NCBI GenBank assembly: GCA_964584495.1
Contig: CAZPAH010000007.1
Location: 1 to 41,470 of the forward strand
Origin: CAZPAH01 sp964584495
GTDB taxonomy: Bacteria; Krumholzibacteriota; Krumholzibacteriia; Krumholzibacteriales; Krumholzibacteriaceae
Length of the DNA stretch: 41,470 nucleotides
Direction: 5' to 3'
Both the position numbers and the translations under genes were made by a program. Below, piece after piece: positions 8,424 to 17,067 of this stretch (positions are counted from its first letter, which is position 1; every line of letters begins with the position of its first letter). The notes beneath the pieces were generated by a model. It searched no databases, was not told where the DNA came from, and saw only the letters and a list, made by a program, of their open reading frames with translations.

Positions 8424-8987
8424 TTAGTCTATTCCGCGTTCCGATGCGAACCAGATCATCTTCGCGCTTTCCTCGGTCGACAGGTTGGCATATCCATGTT
8501 CTTGGTTCGCGACGATATATATACTGTCTCCCGGGCAGAGCTCGTATGTTTCGCCCTCTACTTTGAAGGAGATGTTTCCTTGAAGGACCTCGGCGGCCTC
8601 GTCGCAATTGTGCGAATGCATGATTATGTTTCCCGATTCATTTGGAGCCAGAGATATCAATTTTGCATTGATCTTACCGCTCGGAATCGAATTGGTAAGC
8701 ATTTCCATTTTGCCCGGGGCTCGTTCCAGCTCGATCTCCTTGCGGTCTTCAAGAGCTATGAAAGAAACATCGGGCAGCTCTTCGGATTCGATGAAGTATG
8801 CGGGATCTTTTCCCAGGGCTTCGGCAATTCTGATCAATGCCCCTATCGTGGGAGAAGTTTTCCCCCTCTCGATCTCGGATACATGCGTAGCCGATATTCC
8901 CGCTTTGGCTTCAACGTTCTTCAAGGTCATGTGCTTTCCTTCCCTGACCTTCTTTATCCTTCTGCCTATCTCTTCTTTCGTAATCAT
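8424..8987 (-). CDS. XRE-family regulator with C-terminal cupin domain (copy 1)
   Basis: This 187-residue DNA-binding regulator has a helix-turn-helix of the XRE/lambda-repressor type at about residues 6-62 (MTLKNVEAKAGISATHVSEIERGKTSPTIG... in pieces), then a cupin_2 beta-barrel at about 105-185 (MHSHNCDEAAEVLQG, CPGDSIYI, HGYANLS). Such HTH-cupin proteins usually sense a small molecule through the cupin and regulate metabolism or stress genes; the ligand here is unknown. The histidines expected for metal binding are partly kept (H-x-H and a later H). Its HTH is very similar to that of the next gene upstream, suggesting tandem duplication with diverged cupins. It follows that gene by 36 nt and is probably co-transcribed. 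The ATG at 8987 has only a weak purine-rich upstream site. Confidence 0.88.
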   Translation of the reverse strand: MITKEEIGRRIKKVREGKHMTLKNVEAKAGISATHVSEIERGKTSPTIGALIRIAEALGKDPAYFIESEELPDVSFIALEDRKEIELERAPGKMEMLTNSIPSGKINAKLISLAPNESGNIIMHSHNCDEAAEVLQGNISFKVEGETYELCPGDSIYIVANQEHGYANLSTEESAKMIWFASERGID

Positions 8988-9023
8988 TTCTCTTTTCCCG
9001 TCTCCTTTCGGATCGTTTATACT

Positions 9024-9584
9024 TTAAAGGCTGTAGGGCGGAAGTGTCACCCATATGGCCCTGCACCTGGCATCGCCTATATTTCTCATGGCATGTGGCT
9101 TATTAGCCTTGTAATGAATGCTGTCACCATCTTTCAGTATATACTTCTCCTCGCCTATTATGATCTCCATCACACCTTTTGTAACAAGGGCGAACTCTTC
9201 ACCGTCGTGCTTGCTGGTCTCTTCCGGCCTGGCTATACCCGGTTCAAGTTCCACTTCAAGGAATGATATCTTGGGATTCGGCAGATCCTTCGTAAGGGAA
9301 TAATATGTTGCGCCCCAGTCCAAGAATTGCATCGCCTTGCGCTCATCTTTGCCCACAACCGATACTTTGGACAGATTCCTCTTCTCAACGAAATAGGCCA
9401 CATCCGTCCCCATCGCCTCGGCTATCTTGGCAAGAGCGCCAACGGTGGGTGAGGTCATTCCTCTCTCTATCTCGGATACATGCGTCGCCGAGACCTTTGC
9501 CTTGATCTCAATATCCTTAAGGGTCAATCCCTTCGAGAGGCGAAACTGCTTGATGCGAGATCCTATCTCATTTTTGTTGTCCAT
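9024..9584 (-). CDS. XRE-family regulator with C-terminal cupin domain (copy 2)
   Basis: This 186-residue paralogue of the neighbouring regulator has an N-terminal HTH (about residues 6-62; AKVSATHVSEIERGMTSPT is nearly the same as in copy 1) and a C-terminal cupin (about 105-185; KHDGEEFALVTKGVME, LKDGDSIHYKANKPHAMRN). The cupins differ far more than the HTH domains, which suggests overlapping DNA sites but different signals. I chose the ATG at 9584 because AAGGGGG sits 6 nt upstream; an in-frame ATG at 9614 would add ten residues without such a site. The AT-rich stretch to its right contains a good promoter and is a natural place for operators of both proteins (inference). Confidence 0.88.
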   Translation of the reverse strand: MDNKNEIGSRIKQFRLSKGLTLKDIEIKAKVSATHVSEIERGMTSPTVGALAKIAEAMGTDVAYFVEKRNLSKVSVVGKDERKAMQFLDWGATYYSLTKDLPNPKISFLEVELEPGIARPEETSKHDGEEFALVTKGVMEIIIGEEKYILKDGDSIHYKANKPHAMRNIGDARCRAIWVTLPPYSL

Positions 9585-9987
9585 CAAAGCCCCCTTGTCG
9601 ATAAACTTACGCAACTATATTCATATAAAATAATTATGAATAAATTTGCAATGTATTGGGTTTAATATAGTCAATTAAAATGCAATAATCAAACTTTATG
9701 TCAAAAAATATTTGTACAATTACAAAACATCCCCCACGTGTAGGTGTAATTATTCTGTTTTAAAGCACAATATTGCTTAATCAACCGATAATTACGAGTT
9801 ATCATATATTACGGTCGTAGGGGCATTCGCTCGCTTCTTACGGCAAATCGGCACCTTGCCGGTCGGACTACCGGGACATATAGCTGGACTGGAACCTCGG
9901 AATTCACTTATATTATTCAACATCTTGAATATCAACAAGGTTATGTTTCGCGGCGGGCCCACCATAGATATCCAACAGGGATGTAGT
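9585..9987. other. AT-rich divergent regulatory region
   Basis: This 403-base stretch separates the two XRE-cupin genes (leftward) from the LPS operon (rightward). Roughly 9600-9810 is much richer in A and T than anything else in the window. It includes a perfect 8-bp palindrome TTGTACAA at 9712-9719, several TGCAAT-like words and the palindrome CAATATTG. No gene is apparent. A plus-strand frame at 9856-9987 is open and in phase with the glycosyltransferase, but its product is unlike the family and I treat it as leader. A weak plus-strand promoter candidate is TTGCCG-N17-TATAGC near 9857-9885. Confidence 0.5.
9664..9692 (-). promoter_or_regulatory. Promoter for the XRE-cupin pair
   Basis: On the minus strand TTGATT (9687-9692) and TATATT (9664-9669) are 17 nt apart. 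The leader to the ATG at 9584 would be about 70 nt. A consensus TTGACA at 9699-9704 lies slightly further up but lacks an equally good -10 box. Confidence 0.5.
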
Positions 9988-11043
9988 ATGAAGTCGGGAA
10001 AAGCAAAATTACTTATCATCCGGTTCGGTTCCCTCGGGGATCTGATACTGATGTTTCCCCTCCTGGAATCGCTTCGCCGTGCCTTTCCGGAACATACTAT
10101 CGATCTCGTTACAAAGAAAATGTACGCGGAGCTCTTTCGTGACTGCCGGTATATAGATCGTCTGATCACTCCCGGCGGGGACGGTTTTTACGATCTCCTT
10201 CACCTGCGGAAAAACCTGGCCGGGGAAAGGTACGGGATTATAGTAGACGCCCATAACGTTATTCGCAGCAATGTCATATATCGCACCCTCCGTGCGCCGG
10301 AAAAGATACAGATAAAAAAATCCCAATTTAAAAAGACAATGATGATACTGGGAAAGGGGAAATCTACATCACCACCCCCGACGATTATAGACGGCTATAA
10401 CGAAATCGCAGCCAGGTTTGGAGCGACACCTAGTGAAACCGGGCCATTTTTGAGCTTACCCGAAGAATATGAACGGCTTCCCTCCAGGTTGATCTCTTCG
10501 AGAGGCCTGGACCGATCAAAGCTTATAGCCCTCGCCCCGGGCGCCAAGTGGAAAACGAAGCAATGGCCTCTCGACAAGTATTCCGAGCTCGCAAGAGAAT
10601 TCATCGATGCCGGCTACGGAATCATTATCACCGGTGGTGCGAGCGAAGTGCCGCTGGGGTCGTTAATATCCCGGACCGTTCCCTCCGTTCTCGATGTCAC
10701 GGGAAAGTTGTCTATCCTAGAAACGGCCGCCATGCTAAGCTACTGCAGGTTGCTAGTGACAAACGATTCGGCACCCCTTCATCTCGCCGAAGCGGTCGGC
10801 ACTCCCGTTGTAGCCCTCTATGGACCTACCGTAAGGGAGTTCGGTTACTACCCGCGTCTTCCCCTTAGTATCGCAATAGAGAAACCGCTCGCTTGCCGCC
10901 CCTGCTCTAGAAACGGCTCCAGGCCATGTCCTTTAGGCACCGTTGAATGCCTCGAGTCGATTAATCCCGGAGAGGTCATCGAAGCGGTGGCAAGCATCCT
11001 CCAGCGGGATAAAGACAGATCTTTCGAGAACGGAGGATCGTAA
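9988..11043 (+). CDS. Glycosyltransferase family 9 (heptosyltransferase-like)
   Basis: The 351-residue enzyme belongs to the ADP-heptose:LPS heptosyltransferase family (GT9, GT-B fold), which adds heptose or a related sugar to the inner core of lipopolysaccharide at the cytoplasmic face of the inner membrane. The N-terminal RFGSLGDLIL loop and the C-terminal TNDSAPLHLAEAVGTPVVALYGPT region (quoted in part) are the two family signatures. A cluster of four cysteines (CRPCSRNGSRPCP and VEC) near the C-terminus resembles the cysteine cluster seen in many GT9 proteins. I chose the ATG at 9988, with AGGGA 6 nt upstream, because the 44 residues from the earlier in-frame ATG at 9856 are unlike the family. 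The TAA stop overlaps the waaA ATG by one base. Exact sugar and acceptor cannot be told. Confidence 0.9.
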   Translation: MKSGKAKLLIIRFGSLGDLILMFPLLESLRRAFPEHTIDLVTKKMYAELFRDCRYIDRLITPGGDGFYDLLHLRKNLAGERYGIIVDAHNVIRSNVIYRTLRAPEKIQIKKSQFKKTMMILGKGKSTSPPPTIIDGYNEIAARFGATPSETGPFLSLPEEYERLPSRLISSRGLDRSKLIALAPGAKWKTKQWPLDKYSELAREFIDAGYGIIITGGASEVPLGSLISRTVPSVLDVTGKLSILETAAMLSYCRLLVTNDSAPLHLAEAVGTPVVALYGPTVREFGYYPRLPLSIAIEKPLACRPCSRNGSRPCPLGTVECLESINPGEVIEAVASILQRDKDRSFENGGS

Positions 11044-12359
11044 TGAGCTTTCAGCGGGTACTGTACAACGCCGTACTTCCCCTGTCCGTCGCAGCGGCTC
11101 GAGTCGCCGGATGCTTCGATCCGAAGATCGCCGAAGGGATCAAGGGCAGGAAAGGATTCAGGGAAAGATGGACGAATAAATCGTCCGGCTTGAACCGGGA
11201 TGGGCTCGTTTTCTGGTTCCACGTCTCATCCGTCGGGGAGTTTCTCCAGGCCAAACCTGTAATGGACCTTCTCAGCGTCAAATTTGGGGAAAACCTTCAA
11301 ATCGCCCTAACGTTCTTTTCCCCATCAGGAAAGAACTATTTCGAGAAATTCGATCGATCGTATCGTAACCGGTCGATTCGATTCGCAGATTACCTGCCCT
11401 TCGATACGGTTTCGAACATGCGCTTCTGTCTTGACGCGATAAGGCCGGATATGGTCGTTTACACCAAATTCGACCTGTGGCCCAATATGATAGAGGAAAC
11501 GGCCCTCAGGAATGTACCCCAGATCCTGATATCGGCCACCCTCTCTCCCGGCTCAAAGCGGCTCTCGGGAATCGCCCGAGGATTTTACGGTAAACTTTAC
11601 TCGCGGCTCAGCGCGATCGCCGCCATCTCCCGGGAGGACGCGCTCAGGTTCGAAGAGGGAGTAACCGGAGACGTCGAGATAATCACCGCGGGTGATACGA
11701 GATTCGACCAGGTCTGTCAAAGGATAGACAGTTCCACCGTAAGGCTTCCCGGGGGACTGAGCTCCGACCGGCGCAGGTTCATCATCGCCGGTAGCAGCTG
11801 GCCCAGGGACGAAGCGATCGTAATACCCGGTTTCAAAAGGTTGCACGAGAAACACCGAGATAGCGGACTTATTATCGTCCCACATGAACCGACGATGTCG
11901 AGGATCGAAGAGATAACCGTTAGACTGGATCAAGCCGGCCTCAATCACGTTCTTCTATCGGAACTTGAAGACCAAGCCCCGATCAAAGCGAATGTCGTGA
12001 TAGCGGACGGATTAGGCTATCTCGCAGAACTTTACAGGACGGGATGCATCGCCTACGTTGGAGGCAGCTGGACAACCGGCGTCCACAACGTTATGGAACC
12101 GGCGGTGCTCGGTCTTCCTGTGCTTTTCGGTCCCAGGATCGACAATTCCTGGGAAGCGGGAAAGCTTGTAGAGTTGGGTGTCGCTAAAGTAGTGAAAAGC
12201 CCCGAGGAGTTCGCCGGCGAGGCGGGCAAGCTGGTATCCGACGAAAAATTGCTCGGGATACTGGGGAAAAAAGGGACGGGATTCATACGAAATCATTGCG
12301 GTGCGGCTGCTGTTTGCGTAGATTTGATCGAACACTATTTGAAGAAAGGTAAAAAGTGA
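11043..12359 (+). CDS. waaA: 3-deoxy-D-manno-octulosonic acid (Kdo) transferase
   Basis: WaaA/KdtA (GT30) transfers Kdo from CMP-Kdo to lipid A precursor at the inner membrane, the first step of LPS core assembly. The 438-residue protein has an N-terminal hydrophobic stretch (about residues 8-24) and the family motif FHVSSVGEF, in which E66 corresponds to the proposed catalytic base. It also has VYTKFDLWPN (about 139-148) and the donor-site region GGSWTTGVHNVMEP. Length is typical (about 420-440). It overlaps the upstream GT9 gene by one base (TAATG) and the downstream radical SAM gene by four (GTGA), a three-gene translationally coupled operon. It is the clearest evidence in the window for a genuine lipopolysaccharide outer membrane. 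How many Kdo units it adds cannot be read from the sequence. Confidence 0.95.
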   Translation: MSFQRVLYNAVLPLSVAAARVAGCFDPKIAEGIKGRKGFRERWTNKSSGLNRDGLVFWFHVSSVGEFLQAKPVMDLLSVKFGENLQIALTFFSPSGKNYFEKFDRSYRNRSIRFADYLPFDTVSNMRFCLDAIRPDMVVYTKFDLWPNMIEETALRNVPQILISATLSPGSKRLSGIARGFYGKLYSRLSAIAAISREDALRFEEGVTGDVEIITAGDTRFDQVCQRIDSSTVRLPGGLSSDRRRFIIAGSSWPRDEAIVIPGFKRLHEKHRDSGLIIVPHEPTMSRIEEITVRLDQAGLNHVLLSELEDQAPIKANVVIADGLGYLAELYRTGCIAYVGGSWTTGVHNVMEPAVLGLPVLFGPRIDNSWEAGKLVELGVAKVVKSPEEFAGEAGKLVSDEKLLGILGKKGTGFIRNHCGAAAVCVDLIEHYLKKGKK

Positions 12360-13216
12360 CATCAAGTACAGAATTCCCGGCACAACCGCGCTACATACAG
12401 ATCGAATCCATCATAGGTTGTGATGCCCGCTGCCCGTTCTGCCCCCAGCGGGATATCGACCGAAAACCGAAAAGGAGGCCCGATAAGACCTGGAAGAAGA
12501 TAATCGACGATACCCGTGGGCTCGGGATAACCTACCGTCCATTCCTCCAGAACGAAGCCCTTATCGACCGCCGTCTTCCTGAAATCATATCGTATATCAA
12601 GAAGGATCCGACCGCCCATGCGGAGATCAATACGAACGGAAACGCACTGACGGAGAGTATGGGGCGGGAGCTGATCAACGCCGGGCTGGACCTCATCCGT
12701 TTCAGCATAGACGCTTTCTCCGAGGAAACGTATGCGCGCGACAGGGTCGGTCTCGATTACCACCGGGTGGTCGCTAATATAGAGCGATTCTCTCGTATGG
12801 TCGCGGGAGGTGAAAGGCCTGTCGTGATCGAGGTCAGAATGATCGATATGGAATCCAACAAGCACGAGCAAAGCGATTTCATAGAATACTGGAGCAGCAG
12901 GGTCGACCGGGCTCTTATCGTTCCTTTCTACAATTGGCCTTGGACCGAAGGTGTGGAGATGGTGAGGAAACCGTGCCTCAAGATGAGGGAAGAGATGTTC
13001 TTTTACACCGATGGAAGGGCGGTCTTGTGCTGCTGGGATATTGCCGGCAGGGCGGTTATCGGCGATGTCAACCGGGAATCCGTTCTCGATATCTGGAACG
13101 GAGAGACAAGAAGGAAATTCGCCGAAATTCTTTCAAGGGGCGAAAGGGAAAAAATTCTTCTCTGCTCGAGGTGCGACGCATACAAGGGCAGACATTTTGA
13201 AGGTTTCGACGACTGA
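12356..13216 (+). CDS. Radical SAM/SPASM-domain protein in the Kdo operon
   Basis: This 286-residue protein uses a [4Fe-4S] cluster to cleave S-adenosylmethionine: the radical SAM motif is C22-x3-C26-x2-C29 (GCDARCPFC). The typical barrel follows (NTNGN at about 92-96, RFSIDAFSEETY at about 115-126). The C-terminal SPASM-type cysteines are C207, C225, C226, C270 and C273, enough for an additional cluster, and the VIGDVN..SVLDIWNG segment is characteristic of SPASM proteins. The substrate is unknown; SPASM enzymes often modify peptides or act as dehydrogenases on small molecules. It starts at GTG 12356, overlapping the waaA stop by 4 nt, so its synthesis is coupled to Kdo transfer, which suggests, but does not prove, a role in surface glycolipid or envelope modification. 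Its stop is just 9 bp from the stop of the convergent DUF418 gene. Confidence 0.85.
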   Translation: MTSSTEFPAQPRYIQIESIIGCDARCPFCPQRDIDRKPKRRPDKTWKKIIDDTRGLGITYRPFLQNEALIDRRLPEIISYIKKDPTAHAEINTNGNALTESMGRELINAGLDLIRFSIDAFSEETYARDRVGLDYHRVVANIERFSRMVAGGERPVVIEVRMIDMESNKHEQSDFIEYWSSRVDRALIVPFYNWPWTEGVEMVRKPCLKMREEMFFYTDGRAVLCCWDIAGRAVIGDVNRESVLDIWNGETRRKFAEILSRGEREKILLCSRCDAYKGRHFEGFDD

Positions 13217-13225
13217 ACGAATTCA

Positions 13226-14623
13226 TTATTCACCCCGGTCGGCGAGCACGCCCGTACGGATTCTGAATGGCTGGCGTCTGCCGTAGGAAAAGGAACGCCA
13301 CAACCATTCGGCCGGACCGAATCTGAAATAGCCCAACCATAAAGGACTTACTACAAGCTGTACGACCCACATTCCGAGGACCGCAAGAACGAGCGCCGCA
13401 CGCCCGAAGCGGCCGTACAGACCCAGGCCGTATCCGAAAAAGATCGTAGTGAACACGATGGTCTGCGAAAGATAATTGCTCAGAGCCATCCTGCCGACGG
13501 AGGCAAGCATCAGCTTCATCCGCTCCATGAACTTCGACCGGCAAATCAGCATGACGATTCCTACATGACCCAGTGCCACCAACGGTCCCCCGAAATAGTT
13601 GAACACCCCCCCCATCTTGAAGATATACACAAAATCGAAATTATGCGCTATCAGCCCATCCGCTCCCGTCGCAACCAGCGGCAATCCGATTCCATACCCG
13701 ACAATGGACATGACGGCGTAGAAAGTGCCGGACCGGGACGCGGAAAAAACATTCACCTTCATCAATCCCATCCCGAGAATCATCAATCCTCCAACCCTCC
13801 ATATGATAAAAACAAGAAGAATCCAAGTCTGCATCATCAAGGCCTCCGGAGCCCGCTGCTTAAGAATACCTAAATAACCGCCACGGTAAATCTCCCTGTT
13901 TTTATCCAACTGCTCGTTTGATGGTTGTAACGATTCCGTAATGCCCGTCCAAGACTTTAGTTGCGATTCTTCCCTCGGAGTCAGTGTCCGCTCCTCGGCG
14001 AGCTTCTTCTCGATTACGGGCATCCCGGTCCTTAGATGCTCGAAATAGAAACCAGAGGCCACAGGCGGTAACGCGCCGATTAAATATACGATCGAACCCA
14101 GGAGCACCAGTTTTTTGGCGCTGGCCGTTCTGAACAGAAAAATAATGAGCCCGCATATGGCGTAGTAGTAAAGAATATCTCCAATCCACAGAAAATAGAA
14201 GTGTAACAAGCCTATTACAAGAAGCCAAAGGACGCGGCGGTACCAGAATTTTCTAAAAGAGATGCCGGTTTTCGAATAGCGTTCTAACATGAGCACCAGT
14301 CCGGCACCGAAGAGCATTGAAAACACGGGCATGCATTTATTGTAGAAAAAAAGATAGCCCACCCACCAGGCCGCCAGATCGACCCCCTTCATCCCTCCCG
14401 CTATTGTCGGTATTTTTATCGCGATGTCGGGAAAACTGAACGACAAGATGTTGATCATGAGAATGCCGAGCAGCGCCGCTCCCCTCAACACATCAACCGA
14501 TCTAATCCGCCCTCCGGCCGGCACCGGCCCCGGACCGGCGGATACATCATTAGAATCCAACCCCGCCGTTCGCCCTTCAATCCCACCCCCGATGCCGCCT
14601 CCATTATCTTCGTTCAATCTCAT
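13226..14623 (-). CDS. DUF418 (YeiB-like) multi-pass membrane protein
   Basis: This 465-residue inner-membrane protein matches the YeiB/DUF418 group. After a glycine-rich cytoplasmic lead (residues 1-37) comes the family opening IRSVDVLRGAALLGILMINI, then about nine or ten hydrophobic segments. Conserved features include FSMLFGAGL, RRVLWLLVIGLLHFYFLWIGDILYYYA and, near the end, the DUF418 region LSNYLSQTIVF..GLGLYGR..PLWLGYFRFGPAEWLWR (in pieces). The function of the family is not established; acyl transfer or transport roles have been proposed for relatives. The ATG at 14623 is preferred; an adjacent in-frame TTG at 14626 would add one residue, and neither has a clear ribosome-binding site. 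It lies 40 bp after the FG-GAP gene and probably closes that operon. Confidence 0.86.
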   Translation of the reverse strand: MRLNEDNGGGIGGGIEGRTAGLDSNDVSAGPGPVPAGGRIRSVDVLRGAALLGILMINILSFSFPDIAIKIPTIAGGMKGVDLAAWWVGYLFFYNKCMPVFSMLFGAGLVLMLERYSKTGISFRKFWYRRVLWLLVIGLLHFYFLWIGDILYYYAICGLIIFLFRTASAKKLVLLGSIVYLIGALPPVASGFYFEHLRTGMPVIEKKLAEERTLTPREESQLKSWTGITESLQPSNEQLDKNREIYRGGYLGILKQRAPEALMMQTWILLVFIIWRVGGLMILGMGLMKVNVFSASRSGTFYAVMSIVGYGIGLPLVATGADGLIAHNFDFVYIFKMGGVFNYFGGPLVALGHVGIVMLICRSKFMERMKLMLASVGRMALSNYLSQTIVFTTIFFGYGLGLYGRFGRAALVLAVLGMWVVQLVVSPLWLGYFRFGPAEWLWRSFSYGRRQPFRIRTGVLADRGE

Positions 14624-14663
14624 CAAACGACCGTGTCTTCGAATCAGCCTGCAAAGATCTTCT

Positions 14664-16229
14664 CTATTGAAGCTTACGCATATTCATCAGAACCTTTACC
14701 GTTCCTTTGCGTTCCTTGTTCTGCCGGTAGGAAATAATCATATCCGAGTATCCGTCCGCGTCGAGATCGATGCTTTCCAGCTCGCCGAAGGCCGCCACCT
14801 CCACTTTAGCGACCGGCTTGTTAGAGAACAGCCTGTCCTTATCCCCCGACACTCCCAGGTATATCGATAATTCATCCTCTTTCGTCCCGAATACGAAATC
14901 CTTCCTCTTATCACCGTTGAAATCGCCGTTAAGGCTCAAGGCTTGATCGTCCGATTCCCCGGAAAAATCTATCTTGAATTTCACTTCTTTGGAAAAATCC
15001 GGCCTTTCCGAATACTTGTTATCGTCGTTGAGCAGGAAAATATTGAAATTTATTGGTATCGACCTGGTTATCAGCCAGCGGATAATGGAAGTCAGGCTGA
15101 TCCTAATCGAAGGAAGGATCATGTCGAGACGCCCGTCTCCGTTGACATCGCGGATAATCGTTGTTACGGAAGCCGTTCCTTCGGATATTATCATCTGGTC
15201 GGGCTCCTTAGAAAAGCCACCCCCTTTTCCGTAATATATGTTTATCACGCCCCTGAAATTGGATAATCCCTTCGCCGTCTGCTTTGTGACGATAGCATCG
15301 GCATAACCGTCGCCGTTCAGATCCTCTATGACAGTCTCCCGGTGAGTATCCCGGTCGATCTTCTCCTTCTGTGTAAGCACATCGAACATGACATCGTGCG
15401 TCGGTTTGGCGCTGAAACGCCCGCCTGGTTCCTGCCTGTAGACGATCACCCTGTCTTTCGTCGTGACGAATAGGTCTTTGAGCCCGTCATTATCAAAATC
15501 CATAAGAACAGTCTCGGGAAAAGTGAAGCTGGCGAGCAGCTCTGATGTTTCCTTGCCTTCGTCACCCGAGTATCCACCCCGCATCCCGGTATCCAGCTCG
15601 ATCGAGATCTTGTTCTCCGAACCGAAAACCCCCGAGGAATCGACGGCGTAGATGGACAGCCCTTCGAACCGGAATATGCCTATTTCATCCGACCCGTCGC
15701 CGTTCCAGTCTTTAATGAAATTGATAAGAGGAAGTGTTCTCTTGGACGGGAAAACAGTCAACCCCTTAGTATCAAATAAGTTTCTAGATTCGGTAATGTA
15801 CTTGCCTCCGTTTATCGGGTAGTACCTGATTTGGCCGGGTGTCAGATAGCATATCTCCATTTTTCCGTCATCTGCGACATTTCCCGTATCGAGTATAACC
15901 GCCGCGGTGTCCGCTTCCCAGGATTGGTCGGCGGCGGTCGAAAAACCCTTCTCCCTGTTCTGCCAGAAGACCGAGATCCATCTTGTCTCGTCGGGCTCGA
16001 GCCCCTTGCGGTGAACGATCAAAATATCCTTGAGCCCGTCTCCATTGAGATCTTCCGCGTGAAGATCCAGCACCCTGTCGGCGACACTGAGCGTGGAGAT
16101 CGTGAATAGATCCTCGCTCCCGGCAAAAACCTCCGATGGAGAGTTCGAATAGACGGCAAGGGCCGCGGCGAAAATGATCGATAAACTCTTCCCGTAATTC
16201 ATCCTGCCGTACCGTGAGTTGAGCTTCAT
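14664..16229 (-). CDS. Secreted FG-GAP/VCBS repeat protein
   Basis: The 521-residue protein has an N-terminal signal peptide (hydrophobic core SLSIIFAAALAVYSNS, about residues 14-29). At least seven calcium-binding FG-GAP/VCBS-type loops follow, with the pattern DxNxDGxxD (DLNGDGLKDIL, DWNGDGSDEIG, DFDNDGLKDLF, DLNGDGYADAI, DVNGDGRLDMI, DFNGDKRKDFV, DLDADGYSDMI). These probably fold as a beta-propeller. No enzyme domain or anchor is visible, so it may be periplasmic or exported. I chose the ATG at 16229, which has GGAG 9 nt upstream; the ATG at 16202 is an alternative that still leaves a signal peptide. It starts 31 bp after the ABC permease stop and so belongs to the same operon, which makes it a candidate substrate or partner of that exporter (inference). 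Confidence 0.83.
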   Translation of the reverse strand: MKLNSRYGRMNYGKSLSIIFAAALAVYSNSPSEVFAGSEDLFTISTLSVADRVLDLHAEDLNGDGLKDILIVHRKGLEPDETRWISVFWQNREKGFSTAADQSWEADTAAVILDTGNVADDGKMEICYLTPGQIRYYPINGGKYITESRNLFDTKGLTVFPSKRTLPLINFIKDWNGDGSDEIGIFRFEGLSIYAVDSSGVFGSENKISIELDTGMRGGYSGDEGKETSELLASFTFPETVLMDFDNDGLKDLFVTTKDRVIVYRQEPGGRFSAKPTHDVMFDVLTQKEKIDRDTHRETVIEDLNGDGYADAIVTKQTAKGLSNFRGVINIYYGKGGGFSKEPDQMIISEGTASVTTIIRDVNGDGRLDMILPSIRISLTSIIRWLITRSIPINFNIFLLNDDNKYSERPDFSKEVKFKIDFSGESDDQALSLNGDFNGDKRKDFVFGTKEDELSIYLGVSGDKDRLFSNKPVAKVEVAAFGELESIDLDADGYSDMIISYRQNKERKGTVKVLMNMRKLQ

Positions 16230-16260
16230 GACTACATTCTCCAGTCTTCTTCCTGTCTTG

Positions 16261-17067
16261 CTAAAAGGTGATTTCCTTCTTTTCCACAATCATGTATCCT
16301 GCCGTCGCCGAAACGGCGATCCAGGTCCCCGCACCTATCAACGTCCTCCAAACGAGAGTGCTCCATTCGAGGGGAAGGGGAAGTCCCTTGCTCATTGCGG
16401 TCATCTGCTCGAACGGAACAAAAAGAGAACTGCTCAACAGAAACGGCCTCGCCTGATGGAAAGCCGAAGCGGCCGCCATAATGAACGCGGAGCCGAGAAC
16501 GGCAGATATCGCCGTTCCGGGGCGGTTCATGATAACAGCGAATACCGCCGACACCGCCGTCACGCCGAGCAGCGCCCAGCAGGTCAGCAGGAAGACAAGA
16601 ACGAAGCGATACCACATGCTGGAAGCGGAATGTATGAGGTAATCCTTCTCCGTCAGATCGGTAAATCCGAAACGCACCCGGGCCATCAGGATTATAACCG
16701 CGATAGCGATCAGATAAAGGAACAGAACCGCCGCCGAAACCGTGATCAGTTTTCCGGTAAACCAGCTTTTTCTGCTTACCGGCCTTACCCAGGAACTCTT
16801 GACGGTCCCAAGCGCGAACTCTCCGGAAATGTGAAAACAGGTCAAGATAATCGAAAGAAGCACCAGGAGATTGACCATCCATCCTCCTGTATTAGAAGCG
16901 AGGTAGAATCCGCTCGCCACACCTATCCAGTCCCTCTGAGCCGCGAATCCGCTCGTAATAAAGATCAAAGCGGCAGCAGCGGCCACCGCGACCGGGATGA
17001 AGAGCGTGCTCTTTCTCCTCATGGCCTTCATTCTTTCAGCCGATATTATCCTGCGGATATCACTCAT
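16261..17067 (-). CDS. ABC-2 type transporter permease
   Basis: The 268-residue inner-membrane protein has about six hydrophobic segments: residues about 24-44, 65-82, 109-129, 157-180, 185-204 and 240-258. This layout, and the GEFALGTVKSSWVRPVSRKSWFTGKL segment after helix 2 (quoted in part), are characteristic of ABC-2/NosY-type permeases. It pairs with the ATPase encoded immediately upstream and overlaps it by 8 nt. I chose the ATG at 17067 (MSDIRR); a GTG at 17076 would add three residues. Transport direction for this family is normally export, but bacteriocin-immunity and lipid or antibiotic efflux are all known, so the substrate is open. Confidence 0.85.
   Translation of the reverse strand: MSDIRRIISAERMKAMRRKSTLFIPVAVAAAAALIFITSGFAAQRDWIGVASGFYLASNTGGWMVNLLVLLSIILTCFHISGEFALGTVKSSWVRPVSRKSWFTGKLITVSAAVLFLYLIAIAVIILMARVRFGFTDLTEKDYLIHSASSMWYRFVLVFLLTCWALLGVTAVSAVFAVIMNRPGTAISAVLGSAFIMAAASAFHQARPFLLSSSLFVPFEQMTAMSKGLPLPLEWSTLVWRTLIGAGTWIAVSATAGYMIVEKKEITF

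Noticed and set aside
9856..9987. Upstream ATG extending the GT9 enzyme by 44 residues
   Set aside because: The extension is unlike the family; the ATG at 9988 has AGGGA and leads directly into the conserved N-terminal motif.
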